DNA of 51,098 nt from Actinomycetota bacterium (GTDB lineage Bacteria > Actinomycetota > CADDZG01 > WHSQ01), in the NCBI GenBank assembly GCA_009379915.1, contig WHSV01000016.1:1-51098 (forward strand), written 5' to 3'. Shown one piece after another: positions 25,580-33,798 of the stretch. The notes under the pieces were generated by a model. The model searched no databases. It saw only the letters and a program-made list of their open reading frames with translations, and was not told the DNA's origin. A program made the position numbers and the translations under genes. Numbering within the stretch: position 1 is the stretch's first letter; each line of letters starts with the position of its first letter.

Positions 25580-26062
25580 ATGCTGGCTGCAAAACTCATC
25601 GAGGGGTTCGTCGGCGTCCTGACTATCGGTTCGGGACTGATCGCTCTGTGGATCCTCGTGGATCTGTTCCGCCTCCGGAGAAACGAGCTCGGCGCCGTGT
25701 ACAAGGGTGGGATCGGGCAATGGTCGTGGGCGGCCCACCGGATCACCGGAATCCTCGTTCTCGCGTTTCTCTACGGCCACATCGTCGATACCTTCGGACT
25801 CGGCTTCGGCCCCGAGCTATACGACGAGACCATCGGCCTGTACCAGCAGTGGTGGTTCAAGCCGTTCGAGGTCGCGCTGATAGCGGCCACCCTGTACCAC
25901 GCGCTCAACGGCGTCCGGATCATCCTCTTCGACTTCTGGCCCACTCTGGCGCTCAAGCAGCGAGAGTTCGCCGTGGCACAGCTCACGCTCTTCGTGATCG
26001 GGTTTCTGCCGCCGGCGTTCTTCATGCTCCGGTCCGCCTACCAGGCCTCCCCCATCGGTTGA
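25580..26062 (+). CDS. SdhC-like cytochrome b subunit (orphan)
   Basis: A 160-residue membrane protein with three helices. The WSWAAHRITGILVLAFLYGHIVDT segment holds the heme-side histidines and the R/S motif of succinate dehydrogenase cytochrome b556, and LYHALNGVRIILFDFWP the second signature. The usual SdhD, SdhA and SdhB genes are absent on either side, which is unusual. I chose the ATG at 25580 because TAACAT ends seven bases before it; the frame opens further upstream. The unknown gene that follows starts within its stop codon. Confidence 0.8.
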   Translation: MLAAKLIEGFVGVLTIGSGLIALWILVDLFRLRRNELGAVYKGGIGQWSWAAHRITGILVLAFLYGHIVDTFGLGFGPELYDETIGLYQQWWFKPFEVALIAATLYHALNGVRIILFDFWPTLALKQREFAVAQLTLFVIGFLPPAFFMLRSAYQASPIG

Positions 26063-26943
26063 TGGCAACGACCGAGCAGGCTCTCGACTCACGACTGGCC
26101 TCCATCCTCGACGAGGTGGCGCGCGCCGTCGGACGTCACGGCATCAAGCAAGGAGAGTCTGCTGGGAGCAAGGCCGCGCTTCGAATCACACTCGAGAACG
26201 ATGTCAGGCGAGTCGTGCAGGTCTACTGGACGGCCTTCCAGGCGAACGTCCCGGGCGACTCGATCGGGCTGCACCTCGAAGTCGCCGAGCCCCGCGTTTT
26301 CTGGGCCGAGGCGTACCTGAGCCCCAGTGCCGTGAACTGGGTCTTCTGTTTCAGCGAGCGTCCCACCGACGGAGAGATCCAGCTCTCCTACTACCGCGAG
26401 TACGCGTCGACCGGCGACGCCATCGAGGGATTCTTCAATCTGGCGGGCTGGTACGTGCTCACGGCCTCGGACAAGACCTGGGACGACGTCGTCTACTCGG
26501 TCGCCGACGAGTTGGGCTGGGACGATAGTCACCTGGCCAAGGCGGGAACCACGACCTCGGCCGCGGTGCAGGAGGCGCTCAAGAAGTCGACCATCATGTG
26601 GCTGCGGTGGCAGCACGGGGGCCAGATGTTGCAGTCGCCGGTGTGGTTCGTCTTCGACAACAAGACCTCGAAGATCTACGTGCTCTCAGGTGAGCGGGAG
26701 CAGATGCTTCCCGGCGCGAAGGAGATGCGCGAGGCGGACGTAATCCTTCGCTCCAAGGGCAAGGACATACGCATCGCCGAGATCGCGGCCAACGTCAGGC
26801 TCGTCTCTCCGAGCGACGAGGACTGGGAAGCCGTCGCGCAGAAGGTGGCGGAAAAGCGCCTCAACGTGCCGGGGTTGCCGGAGGATCTCGCCAATCGGTG
26901 GCGCGACACGTGCGACCTCCTGGAGTTGACGCTCCGGACCTAG
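26062..26943 (+). CDS. Protein of unknown function coupled to the sdhC-like gene
   Basis: A 293-residue soluble protein, with no signal peptide or membrane helix. The ATG overlaps the stop codon of the sdhC-like gene, so it is translated with it. The N-terminal half is mixed helix and strand (NWVFCFSERPTDGEIQLSYY). The C-terminal half, from QSPVWFVFDNKTSKIYVLSGEREQ on, resembles the strands of FMN-binding split-barrel (PPOX-like) proteins, but I see no firm flavin-site motif. Function cannot be assigned; a role with the membrane subunit is inferred from the coupling. Confidence 0.55.
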   Translation: MATTEQALDSRLASILDEVARAVGRHGIKQGESAGSKAALRITLENDVRRVVQVYWTAFQANVPGDSIGLHLEVAEPRVFWAEAYLSPSAVNWVFCFSERPTDGEIQLSYYREYASTGDAIEGFFNLAGWYVLTASDKTWDDVVYSVADELGWDDSHLAKAGTTTSAAVQEALKKSTIMWLRWQHGGQMLQSPVWFVFDNKTSKIYVLSGEREQMLPGAKEMREADVILRSKGKDIRIAEIAANVRLVSPSDEDWEAVAQKVAEKRLNVPGLPEDLANRWRDTCDLLELTLRT

Positions 26944-27282
26944 GGTGCGGCCGGCTCGGTGATCTGGGTGGGACTCGGGCTGGGTAAGCCCGCTCCGGTT
27001 TAGGGGGGGCCGGCTCGAAAACCAGCATCTACGGGATGATTGAGGTGGGAACGGGCCTTCAGAGGGCCGCTTCGGCTGGGCAGCCAGACCTTCGACGAAA
27101 AACGACGCCGTGCGTCGGTAAATGGTCGGAAGAGTGCCGGGGCGCACGCTGCGGGGTGTCCGATCGACCGATTCAGTCGCTAGGCGTCCGAAATGGTCGA
27201 ATGAAGGCTGAAAGCCGACCTCGCAGGCCCGGCCTCTCGGAAATCCGCTCGTTGATGCCGGTTTTGCCTTTGGTTTGTCCGC
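26944..27282. repeat. Intergenic region with two copies of the 82-bp repeat family
   Basis: CTCGAAAACCAGCATCTACGGGA on the plus strand (27014-27037) and an inverted GATGCCGGTTTTGCC copy (27254-27276) that ends next to the whiB stop. GGGCTGGGTAAGCCC near 26977 is a small hairpin like those in other copies. No gene is visible. Confidence 0.6.
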
Positions 27283-27552
27283 CTAGGCGGAGTTCGCCAG
27301 GAGGGTGCGCCAGTCGCCCTGAGGTGCTCGGCGCCGGTAGCGGCGACGCTCACGCTCCGTCAGGCCCCCCCACACACCGTGGTCGACCGGGGCCTCCATC
27401 GCGTAGGACAGGCATTCGCTTCGAACCGGGCACCTTCGGCACACCGTCTTGGCCAGCTTGTGCTCGAGCGCGCCCGCCGCGAAGAACAAATCGGGGTCGT
27501 TCTGCGCACACAGCGCATGAGCCCGCCAGTCCTGATCGGTGTCCAAAACCAA
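27283..27552 (-). CDS. WhiB-family iron-sulfur regulator, second
   Basis: An 89-residue WhiB protein with a cysteine near residue 15 (ALCAQNDPDLFF), CRRCPVRSECLSYAME and the HGVWGGLTERERRR turn, and a basic tail. I chose the TTG at 27552 because GGTGGAGG ends six bases before it; the frame opens to 27606, but the extra residues show no WhiB similarity. Its neighbours are repeats and a CopC-like gene on the other strand. It is not a duplicate of the first whiB: the two differ throughout except for the motifs. Confidence 0.9.
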   Translation of the reverse strand: MVLDTDQDWRAHALCAQNDPDLFFAAGALEHKLAKTVCRRCPVRSECLSYAMEAPVDHGVWGGLTERERRRYRRRAPQGDWRTLLANSA

Positions 27553-27789
27553 GAGATGCCTCCACCCTCGTACTGATTGTGTTGCCCAAGCCAAAGCCTG
27601 TTGCAAAACCCTACAGACGGAGGGACGCTCTTTTGATAGCTAAAGCAGACCCTTTCTGGGTGCCTTAGAGAACTAGAGACGGCATAGTCCGTTTGGGCTA
27701 GCGCAGTGGTTACGGTCCCGTTTATGTAGGATCGGGGGTCCGAACAACACCGGACAGGCCCACACGACGGGCGACGGGGGAGTGACCGT

Positions 27790-28800
27790 ATGAGAGGACG
27801 AGGGCTGCGCAGAGGGAGCCTAACGGCTCTCGTGTGCGCGTTGACCCTCGTCGTAGGAGTCGGCTCCGCACTCGCGGGTTCCCGGCCCCGGGAAGTGAAG
27901 AGCGAGAGCCCCGAGAAGGGCATACTCAAACGCTGGCCCCCCTCCAAGGTCACCGTCAGGTTCTACAACGGCGAACTTGGTCCCGAGAAGGACGTCACGA
28001 TCGAGGTCCGCGACCGATGCGAACGGCTGTTGGGGAAGGGCACGCAGCCCGGGCCCGACGAAGAGGCAACGGGACCTCACGTCGTTTCCATACCGCTCGA
28101 CAAGCAAGAGAAGAACCCCAGGGGTCGCTACGCGGTGAGCGTCACGTACTGGCCAGCTCCCGAGGAGCCGGAGGAAGACGGCTCCGATCCAGGTGAGACG
28201 CCCCCCGCGGACGAAGAGGAGGAAACCGCAGAGGAGGAAAGCAAGACCACCGCAGAGGAGGAAAGCAAGACCTATGAGTATGGTTTCCGTGTCCGCCGGG
28301 GTCCGAGCTGTGACCCTCCGGGAGACGGAAACAACAACCACAAGAAGAAGACCCGCGTCTGGGGAACCACCGGCGGTTCGGGGCAGCGCGGTGATGGAAA
28401 CGAGAACATGAGAACCGCATCCCCGACGACGGATTCCACCACGGATCACACGAGCACCGACTTCGGCTCCTACACGAGCCCGACCCTCTCCGGCGACGAC
28501 TACGCAAACACCGGCTCCTCGATGACTCCGTTCGGTGAGGACGACTTCGGTGAGCCCTTCGGCGACACGACGGGCACGTCGCCGCTATCCGATCCGACCG
28601 ATCCCTCGCTCTACGACTCGGAGGTCGGGCAGGTTCCCGAAGAGGCCGAGGACCAGACGCTCAGCGCGGCCCGGGCCGACGATCTCGAACCCGAGCCCTC
28701 AACGCTCGTCGTGGCCCTAGCGACTGCCCTGTTGCTGGGGGTAGGCGGTGGTTTGTTCCTCAGGCGGACCGACCCGGCCCCCATTCGAGCCCGGAGCTAA
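27790..28800 (+). CDS. CopC-domain cell-surface protein with C-terminal anchor
   Basis: A 336-residue secreted protein. Signal peptide at about 8-32; a CopC-like beta-sandwich at about 33-125 (SPEKGILKRWPPSKVTVRFYNG), which in known members binds Cu at the surface or joins CopD; a long low-complexity acidic/Ser/Thr region with the repeat TAEEESKT twice in a row (two 24-bp units); and a C-terminal helix (STLVVALATALLLGVGGGLFL) with a short basic tail. The N-terminal histidine of classic CopC copper sites is not visible. The convergent gene encodes CopD. RBS GGGGGAG precedes the ATG. Confidence 0.75.
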   Translation: MRGRGLRRGSLTALVCALTLVVGVGSALAGSRPREVKSESPEKGILKRWPPSKVTVRFYNGELGPEKDVTIEVRDRCERLLGKGTQPGPDEEATGPHVVSIPLDKQEKNPRGRYAVSVTYWPAPEEPEEDGSDPGETPPADEEEETAEEESKTTAEEESKTYEYGFRVRRGPSCDPPGDGNNNHKKKTRVWGTTGGSGQRGDGNENMRTASPTTDSTTDHTSTDFGSYTSPTLSGDDYANTGSSMTPFGEDDFGEPFGDTTGTSPLSDPTDPSLYDSEVGQVPEEAEDQTLSAARADDLEPEPSTLVVALATALLLGVGGGLFLRRTDPAPIRARS

Positions 28801-29827
28801 CCGCCGGCGCCGACTGCGTTCCTGTCTCCCTCGTCCGATCCAGTCCGACCAGCAACCCGGTCGAGCCCATGAGCAGCAGCCCCAGCACGAGTTCCGTCGC
28901 GATCGTCTTGCGAAACAGGGCGTAGGGATCCGACGAGCTGCCGTCCTCGGTCGCGTTCCGAAGCCCTTTGCGAACGTAGAAGTGATTGACCCCGCCGAGG
29001 ACAACGATGCCCAGAAACAGCGCGATCTTGATCGTCAGGGTGATCCCATAGCCGCTGTCGATGAGGTCTCCCGGCGATTCGAGATTGAAGAACGAGTTAA
29101 GCGTGCCCGTTATCGCCAAGACGACGATCGAAATCAGCGCAACGCGTGAGAACCGGGACACGACCTCCGAGAGGATGCGCAACCGATCGGGCCGCTCCTT
29201 GTGCTGCCAGACATCGGGAAGGATCACGGCCAGAATCACGATGCCTGCGAACCACGTCGATCCGGCGGCGAGGTGAACGACGTCGTTGACCAGAGCCGCC
29301 CACACCGGGCTCGAAACCGCGGCGTGACCCGAGAACGACCATGTAGCGAGAAGAGTCAACGAGAGCAAAGCCCACAGACTCCACCACGCTGAGCCCGGTT
29401 TCCTCTCTCCCGCGGCCATGCCGGAGAGGCAGACGTCCTGCACTCGCTGATAGAGCAACACCGAGAGCGCGCCCAGGACCGGGAGGCGGATGAGATTCCA
29501 GATCCCGAAGCTCGTCGCCAGCACCGCCTCCAGCGCGTCAAGGCCCACGTCCCCTTCGTCGAGCAACGATACGAGCGACGTCTGCAAGAGCAAAGCGAGA
29601 ACCGTTGCCACCGCGCTCGCAACGAGTGAGGCCCTGATGAGCCCCTCGAGCCGTACCGCGAGGTTCCCTCGTCCGGGGCGCCAGGACTCTGCCTCGAGCG
29701 TCCTGAAGGCGGGCCTCAGTACGAACATCAGTAGTGGAACGGCTCCGAAAATCAAGGCATTCGCTGCGAACGCAGCAAAGCGAACAAGCGTGAACGAGAC
29801 CCTGACCAGATCCTGTTCGATCTCCAT
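28760..29827 (-). CDS. CopD-domain membrane protein
   Basis: A 355-residue protein with about eight membrane helices. TWSFSGHAAVSSPVW and DVVHLAAGSTWFAGIVIL are the CopD signatures, with His residues that may bind copper, and NHFYVRKGLR closes a cytosolic loop. CopD works with CopC in copper import across the membrane. Its last 40 bases overlap the end of the CopC-domain gene on the opposite strand. The start follows AGGAGACG. Confidence 0.85.
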   Translation of the reverse strand: MEIEQDLVRVSFTLVRFAAFAANALIFGAVPLLMFVLRPAFRTLEAESWRPGRGNLAVRLEGLIRASLVASAVATVLALLLQTSLVSLLDEGDVGLDALEAVLATSFGIWNLIRLPVLGALSVLLYQRVQDVCLSGMAAGERKPGSAWWSLWALLSLTLLATWSFSGHAAVSSPVWAALVNDVVHLAAGSTWFAGIVILAVILPDVWQHKERPDRLRILSEVVSRFSRVALISIVVLAITGTLNSFFNLESPGDLIDSGYGITLTIKIALFLGIVVLGGVNHFYVRKGLRNATEDGSSSDPYALFRKTIATELVLGLLLMGSTGLLVGLDRTRETGTQSAPAVSSGLEWGPGRSA

Positions 29828-29911
29828 TGCCCGCGTCTCCTGTCATGGCTTGCTCTCGGTTAGTTTGGCGCGACTTTGTCTCTTAGCTAGACATCCCGCA
29901 GGGAGTCTTTC

Positions 29912-30562
29912 ATGACGTCAGCACAATTGATCCTGGTATCGGTGTCGTCCGCGCTCATCGCGGTAATCGCAATGCTGGTGGTAGCTACCGTCCTGCGTGC
30001 CAGAGCTCGAGAGGGGGCGGGAAGCGGCTTGTCCGAGGCAACGGGGCCCCAGACGAGGGCGCAGCGCGCCGCGGCGCGCGCTCAGAGGAGAGCACAGAGG
30101 GCAACGATGAGAGCCGACAAGAAGGCCGCGAAGGCCGCGGCTTCGGTTGACAAGACCGAGAAGAAAAAGGCCGCCGCGGCAGCCCTTGCGGCCGCCAAGA
30201 CGGAACCCGCGGACGAGAAGCCGGCCACGGGGAGCGGTGCCGAAAGCCCGGAGAAGGCGCCGGACATCGAGAGCGACTCGGGAGGCAAAGACATCAAGAG
30301 CGTCCCCCAGAGCAACGACACCGAGAAGGATGCGCCCGGCGACACGCTCGAAATCCCAACGGCCGCCGGCGCAGCCGGAAACTCATCTAGTCAGGAAGGG
30401 ACCGACGAGCTCGTTGTGCCCGACAGGCGATCCGACCAGAAAGACGATGAGATCGCGACGACGGAGGCCGGCAAGAGAGCCGCGATGGGTAAGCCAAAGG
30501 CCCGCAGATCGCTGCTGGGCCGGGGCCAGTCGGCCGAGGACTCACCCGAGAAGGAGCCCTAG
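29912..30562 (+). CDS. Single-pass membrane protein with a Lys/Ala-rich tail
   Basis: A 216-residue protein: one membrane helix at about 6-28 (SVSSALIAVIAMLVVATVL), then a basic region rich in Ala, Lys and Arg (residues 45-100, AARAQRRAQRATMRADKKAAK), and an acidic Ser/Glu-rich tail. It may be a disordered or coiled-coil cytosolic tail, as in some division or cytoskeleton proteins, but no domain is recognised. RBS AGGGAG. The next gene is on the opposite strand. Confidence 0.6.
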   Translation: MTSAQLILVSVSSALIAVIAMLVVATVLRARAREGAGSGLSEATGPQTRAQRAAARAQRRAQRATMRADKKAAKAAASVDKTEKKKAAAAALAAAKTEPADEKPATGSGAESPEKAPDIESDSGGKDIKSVPQSNDTEKDAPGDTLEIPTAAGAAGNSSSQEGTDELVVPDRRSDQKDDEIATTEAGKRAAMGKPKARRSLLGRGQSAEDSPEKEP

Positions 30563-30564
30563 CC

Positions 30565-30918
30565 CTACTCCCGGAAGCCCTTGGCTGCTTCCTCGACGGT
30601 GGGGGCGATCGACACGCCCTCGCCGAAACCGGTGATCGTGAACAACTTCAGATGTTGCTCGCGCGTGCACGCGATCGCCAGATCCCCTCCGGCCTCGCGC
30701 AGTCGTCTCACGCCACCCATGAGCGCCCCCAACCCGGACGAGTCCATGAACGGAACTCCGTCCAGATCGACCACGACTCTGGGGGTGTCGTCCTCGATCA
30801 TCTTTCCGAGCGCGTCCCTGAGAGAGCCAACCGTGTAGACATCGAGGTCGCCGACCGGCACGAGGACCTTGTAGTCGCCCTTGTCCTGGATGTCGATCTC
30901 CACCTTCTGCTGTGCCAA
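30565..30918 (-). CDS. STAS-domain anti-sigma factor antagonist
   Basis: A 117-residue single STAS domain of the SpoIIAA/RsbV type: VPVGDLDVYTVGSLRDAL, PRVVVDLDGVPFMDSSGLGAL with the phosphorylatable serine pair at 60-61. In its unphosphorylated form it would bind an anti-sigma kinase and free a sigma factor. It is encoded 13 bases after the PP2C phosphatase, which could dephosphorylate it. No RsbW-like kinase or sigma factor is nearby, so the target is unknown. Confidence 0.9.
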   Translation of the reverse strand: MAQQKVEIDIQDKGDYKVLVPVGDLDVYTVGSLRDALGKMIEDDTPRVVVDLDGVPFMDSSGLGALMGGVRRLREAGGDLAIACTREQHLKLFTITGFGEGVSIAPTVEEAAKGFRE

Positions 30919-30931
30919 GCGTCTCTCCCGT

Positions 30932-32530
30932 TCAGTTCTCTGTCTTCGTCACGCGTCCCACAGGCCGGCCCTCATCGGTGGCCTCCTGTGCCAACGGCGC
31001 GCCCTGGAACTCGATCACGAGCATCGTGAGGTCATCGTCCAGCTTACCTGCGGCGAAGCGTTCCACGTCCCGCACCAGCTCCTCGCCCAGCTCGTTCGAG
31101 TCGAGCGGAGCGAGCCGGATGAGCGCCTCCGCGAAGCGATTCTCGCCGAAGATGACGCCGTCCGGCGACTTGGCTTCGAGGAACCCGTCGGTGTAGAAGA
31201 TGAGCCGGTCACCGGGCCGCAGTTGGATCGTGGTCTCGGCCATCCCCGGCTCGTCGAACCAGCCCAGAGCGCGGTTTCGGGGGCCCTCCAGGAAGTATCC
31301 CTGAGGGCGGCCGTCGCGCCTCTCGGGCCCCTCGCCCGAGGTGAGCATGAAGGGCGACGGGTGCCCCATGTTCAGCCACCCGGCCTGGCCCGTGACGAGG
31401 TCGACCGTGGCGTAGATGAGCGTCGTGAACGACTCCGGCTCCGTGGCCTCCTTGAGTGCCTCGTTCGCTCGTTCGATGATGCGTCTCGCCGATGCCCCCT
31501 GTCCTCGCTCCGCTCGCAGGACCGACAAGGCGACCGTGGCCATCAGAGCAGCCGCGATACCTTTGCCCGATGCGTCTCCCACCGCAACCGTGACGGTCGA
31601 GTGAGTGACATCGACGTCGTACCAGTCGCCACCCACCAGGTTCGCCTGACGTTGAATGGGCACCAGCTTGACGGTGGCGGTGTTCGGCAGAGTGCGCTGC
31701 AGAAGGTTGCGTTGGATGGCTCCCGCGATCTCGAGTTCGCGATCCTGCAGCGCCAGCTGCTGGAGACGTTTCAGTGCTCCCTGCATCTCCGTGAAGCGGT
31801 CGCCGAGCTCCTCGACCTCGTCTCCCGAGCGAATATCGACCTTCTGGTCGAAGTCCCCTCGCCCGATGGCCCGAGCAGCCTCGACGAGCTCGGAGAGGCC
31901 GGATGACAACCTCCGCGGCAGCAGGATGGTGAGCAGGAGTCCGACGCCCAGCGCCCCGATGATGACCGCGACGAGCGTGATCAGGGCCTGGTTGGAGCGG
32001 GTTTGGAGGTCCTGCTCGGTCCGCAGAACGACCTCGCGCTGCAGGTCTCGCAGCTCGCGCCCGAGGCGCTCGATCTCTAGAATGAGCGGCGCCCCCTGCT
32101 GGCTGAAGTGGGCCTGCGCCAGGGACCTTTGGCCCTGCTCGGCCAGGGGAACGACATCGTCTTCGACGCTGGTCTGAAACTCCTCTCCGGCCTGGGTGAG
32201 CTCGTCCAGCAGCTCGAGCTCCCGGCTCGACGTGAACTGACTCCGGCTCTCCTCCAGGACGCCCTCGACGTTCGACACCTCGGCCGCGTACTGCTCCAGG
32301 AGCGGGTCGCTTGGCAGCAGCAGGAAGCCTCGCACGGCGGCGCTCTGTGCGGTGTAGGAGCGCACGATCTCGTCGACCGCCACTACGCCGGGAACCGCGT
32401 CGTTGAAGACCCCGCGCTGCACCTCACGAAGAGACCAGAACAGCGACAGGGTCACGTAGCCGAGCAGCCCGATAAGAACGAGTAGAAGACCGAAGCCACC
32501 CACGATCTTCCATCTAAGAGACAGCCTCAC
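30932..32530 (-). CDS. PP2C-type serine phosphatase with sensor and HAMP domains
   Basis: A 532-residue membrane protein. Helix at about 10-30, an extracellular helical domain of CHASE3 type (about 35-175, REVQRGVFNDAVPGVVAVD), a second helix (VAVIIGALGVGLLLTILL), a HAMP domain (RRLSSGLSELVEAARAIGRGD), and a SpoIIE phosphatase domain from about 285 (GGDWYDVDVT, VAVGDASGKGIAAALMAT, LNMGHPSPF, FYTDGFLEAKSP). The GTG at 32530 follows a GATACT hexamer by seven bases; the frame runs on to 32587. It likely activates the STAS protein encoded next. Confidence 0.9.
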   Translation of the reverse strand: MRLSLRWKIVGGFGLLLVLIGLLGYVTLSLFWSLREVQRGVFNDAVPGVVAVDEIVRSYTAQSAAVRGFLLLPSDPLLEQYAAEVSNVEGVLEESRSQFTSSRELELLDELTQAGEEFQTSVEDDVVPLAEQGQRSLAQAHFSQQGAPLILEIERLGRELRDLQREVVLRTEQDLQTRSNQALITLVAVIIGALGVGLLLTILLPRRLSSGLSELVEAARAIGRGDFDQKVDIRSGDEVEELGDRFTEMQGALKRLQQLALQDRELEIAGAIQRNLLQRTLPNTATVKLVPIQRQANLVGGDWYDVDVTHSTVTVAVGDASGKGIAAALMATVALSVLRAERGQGASARRIIERANEALKEATEPESFTTLIYATVDLVTGQAGWLNMGHPSPFMLTSGEGPERRDGRPQGYFLEGPRNRALGWFDEPGMAETTIQLRPGDRLIFYTDGFLEAKSPDGVIFGENRFAEALIRLAPLDSNELGEELVRDVERFAAGKLDDDLTMLVIEFQGAPLAQEATDEGRPVGRVTKTEN

Positions 32531-32537
32531 GAGCACC

Positions 32538-32545
32538 AGTATCCT
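32538..32545. promoter_or_regulatory. Overlapping divergent -10 hexamers
   Basis: On the plus strand TATCCT (32540-32545) ends seven bases before the ATG at 32553. On the minus strand GATACT (32538-32543) ends seven bases before the GTG at 32530. The two boxes share four base pairs, so only one polymerase can use them at a time. Confidence 0.5.
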
Positions 32546-32552
32546 CGAACCC

Positions 32553-33449
32553 ATGGGCAGGCGCAGAAAACAGGACCGCAAAGTCACCGGAGCCCTGGGC
32601 TCAATGGTGGGAATTGGTGCCGCGCTGGGAGCCTACGCCGTGTACGAGCCCCGCCGGTACCGCCTCGTCACCCACGATCTCACCTGCCTTCCGAGCGTTC
32701 CCCCTCTGAACGTCCTCCACGTCTCCGACACCCACCTCGCAGCGAATAACCGGGCTCGCATCAGATGGCTCGCCGAGCTGCCGGATCGGCTGGGGTCGAC
32801 TCCGGACCTGGTGCTCGCCACCGGTGACTTCGTGCAGGACGACTCCGGGATCGAACCCCTCGCCGAGGTTCTCGCTTCCCTCGAGGCTCGTCTCGGCCGC
32901 TTCTTCGTCTTCGGCAGCCACGACTACTACCAGGCCAGCTTCCAGAGCTACGCCAAGTACTGGACGGGGAAACGGAAGCTAGAGTCCCCTCGCGCCGACA
33001 GCACCCGGCTGAGGGACAGCCTGGAGGATAAGGGCTGGATACAGCTCCACAATCGAAGCGAGGTCATCGAGACACCCTCCGGTCAGGTCCGCGTGGCCGG
33101 GGTGGACGATCCCTATCTCGGCCGCCACAGGACGGATCATCTCGAACGCGGCGAGCGTGACCGGCTTGCCATCGGTCTGATGCACTCGCCCGAGATCGTC
33201 AGCGAGTTCACCCTCGCCGGATTCGATCTCATCGTGGCCGGACACACGCACGCGGGCCAGGTCCGCCTACCCTTCGTCGGCGCGGTGGTGACGAACTGCT
33301 CTCTGCCCGCGTCTCTGGCCGGAGGGCCGCATCGCATCGGTCACTCGTGGCTGCACGTCAGCCCGGGCCTCGGCACGGGGAAGTTCAGTCCCATCCGATT
33401 CAACTGCAGGCCCGAGGCCACCCTGCTGAGACTGCGACCCGGGGGCTAG
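32553..33449 (+). CDS. Calcineurin-like metallophosphoesterase
   Basis: A 298-residue protein: a short basic N-terminus, a possible membrane helix (about 15-33), then the phosphoesterase signatures VSDTHLA (D and H ligands), LATGDFVQD, FFVFGSHDYY (in place of the usual GNHD), MHSPEIV and VAGHTHAGQVRLPF. Related enzymes of this YkuE/YaeI type hydrolyse phospholipids or nucleotides at the membrane. Asn is replaced by Ser in the GNHD block, so activity may differ. A leaderless start at 32553 is supported by TATCCT. Confidence 0.85.
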   Translation: MGRRRKQDRKVTGALGSMVGIGAALGAYAVYEPRRYRLVTHDLTCLPSVPPLNVLHVSDTHLAANNRARIRWLAELPDRLGSTPDLVLATGDFVQDDSGIEPLAEVLASLEARLGRFFVFGSHDYYQASFQSYAKYWTGKRKLESPRADSTRLRDSLEDKGWIQLHNRSEVIETPSGQVRVAGVDDPYLGRHRTDHLERGERDRLAIGLMHSPEIVSEFTLAGFDLIVAGHTHAGQVRLPFVGAVVTNCSLPASLAGGPHRIGHSWLHVSPGLGTGKFSPIRFNCRPEATLLRLRPGG

Positions 33450-33798
33450 GGAGACCAAGAGTCAAACCCCGAAAGGCAAACCGAAAGGCAATAACAGCAT
33501 CGAAGGGATGGATTGGTCTCGTCGGGCTTAATCTGAAGCTGAAATTGCCCTTCTGCACGAACTGAGGACATTCAACCCCCTATACGGTTGCTAGATGTCA
33601 TCAGTTCTCTCTTCGGCCCGCCTAGCAAGCCCGAGCGGGGCCCTGCCGAGCCGACCACGGGAAGATTCCCCCTTAGCTTAGATGCCGCTTTCGGGTCTTG
33701 CCTCTCCCCCACCCAACTCCACCGAACGCTTCCAAGCCGGCCACAGGCTCACTTTCTCCTTCGATGCCGCTTTTCAGGTTTTCGCCTCCAAAGGCCGC
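33450..33798. repeat. Intergenic region with three copies of the 82-bp repeat family
   Basis: A plus-strand copy (33452-33507, AAAGGCAAACC followed by AGCATCGAAGGGA) and two minus-strand copies (33681-33705 and 33758-33787) whose GATGCCGC boxes are 82 bases apart. GAGTTGGGTGGGG lies on the minus strand between the last two. It separates the convergent phosphoesterase and phoU genes. No gene is visible. Confidence 0.65.

Noticed and set aside
27036-27668. A 210-residue plus-strand frame across the second whiB
   Set aside because: It is antisense to whiB with no motif of its own.
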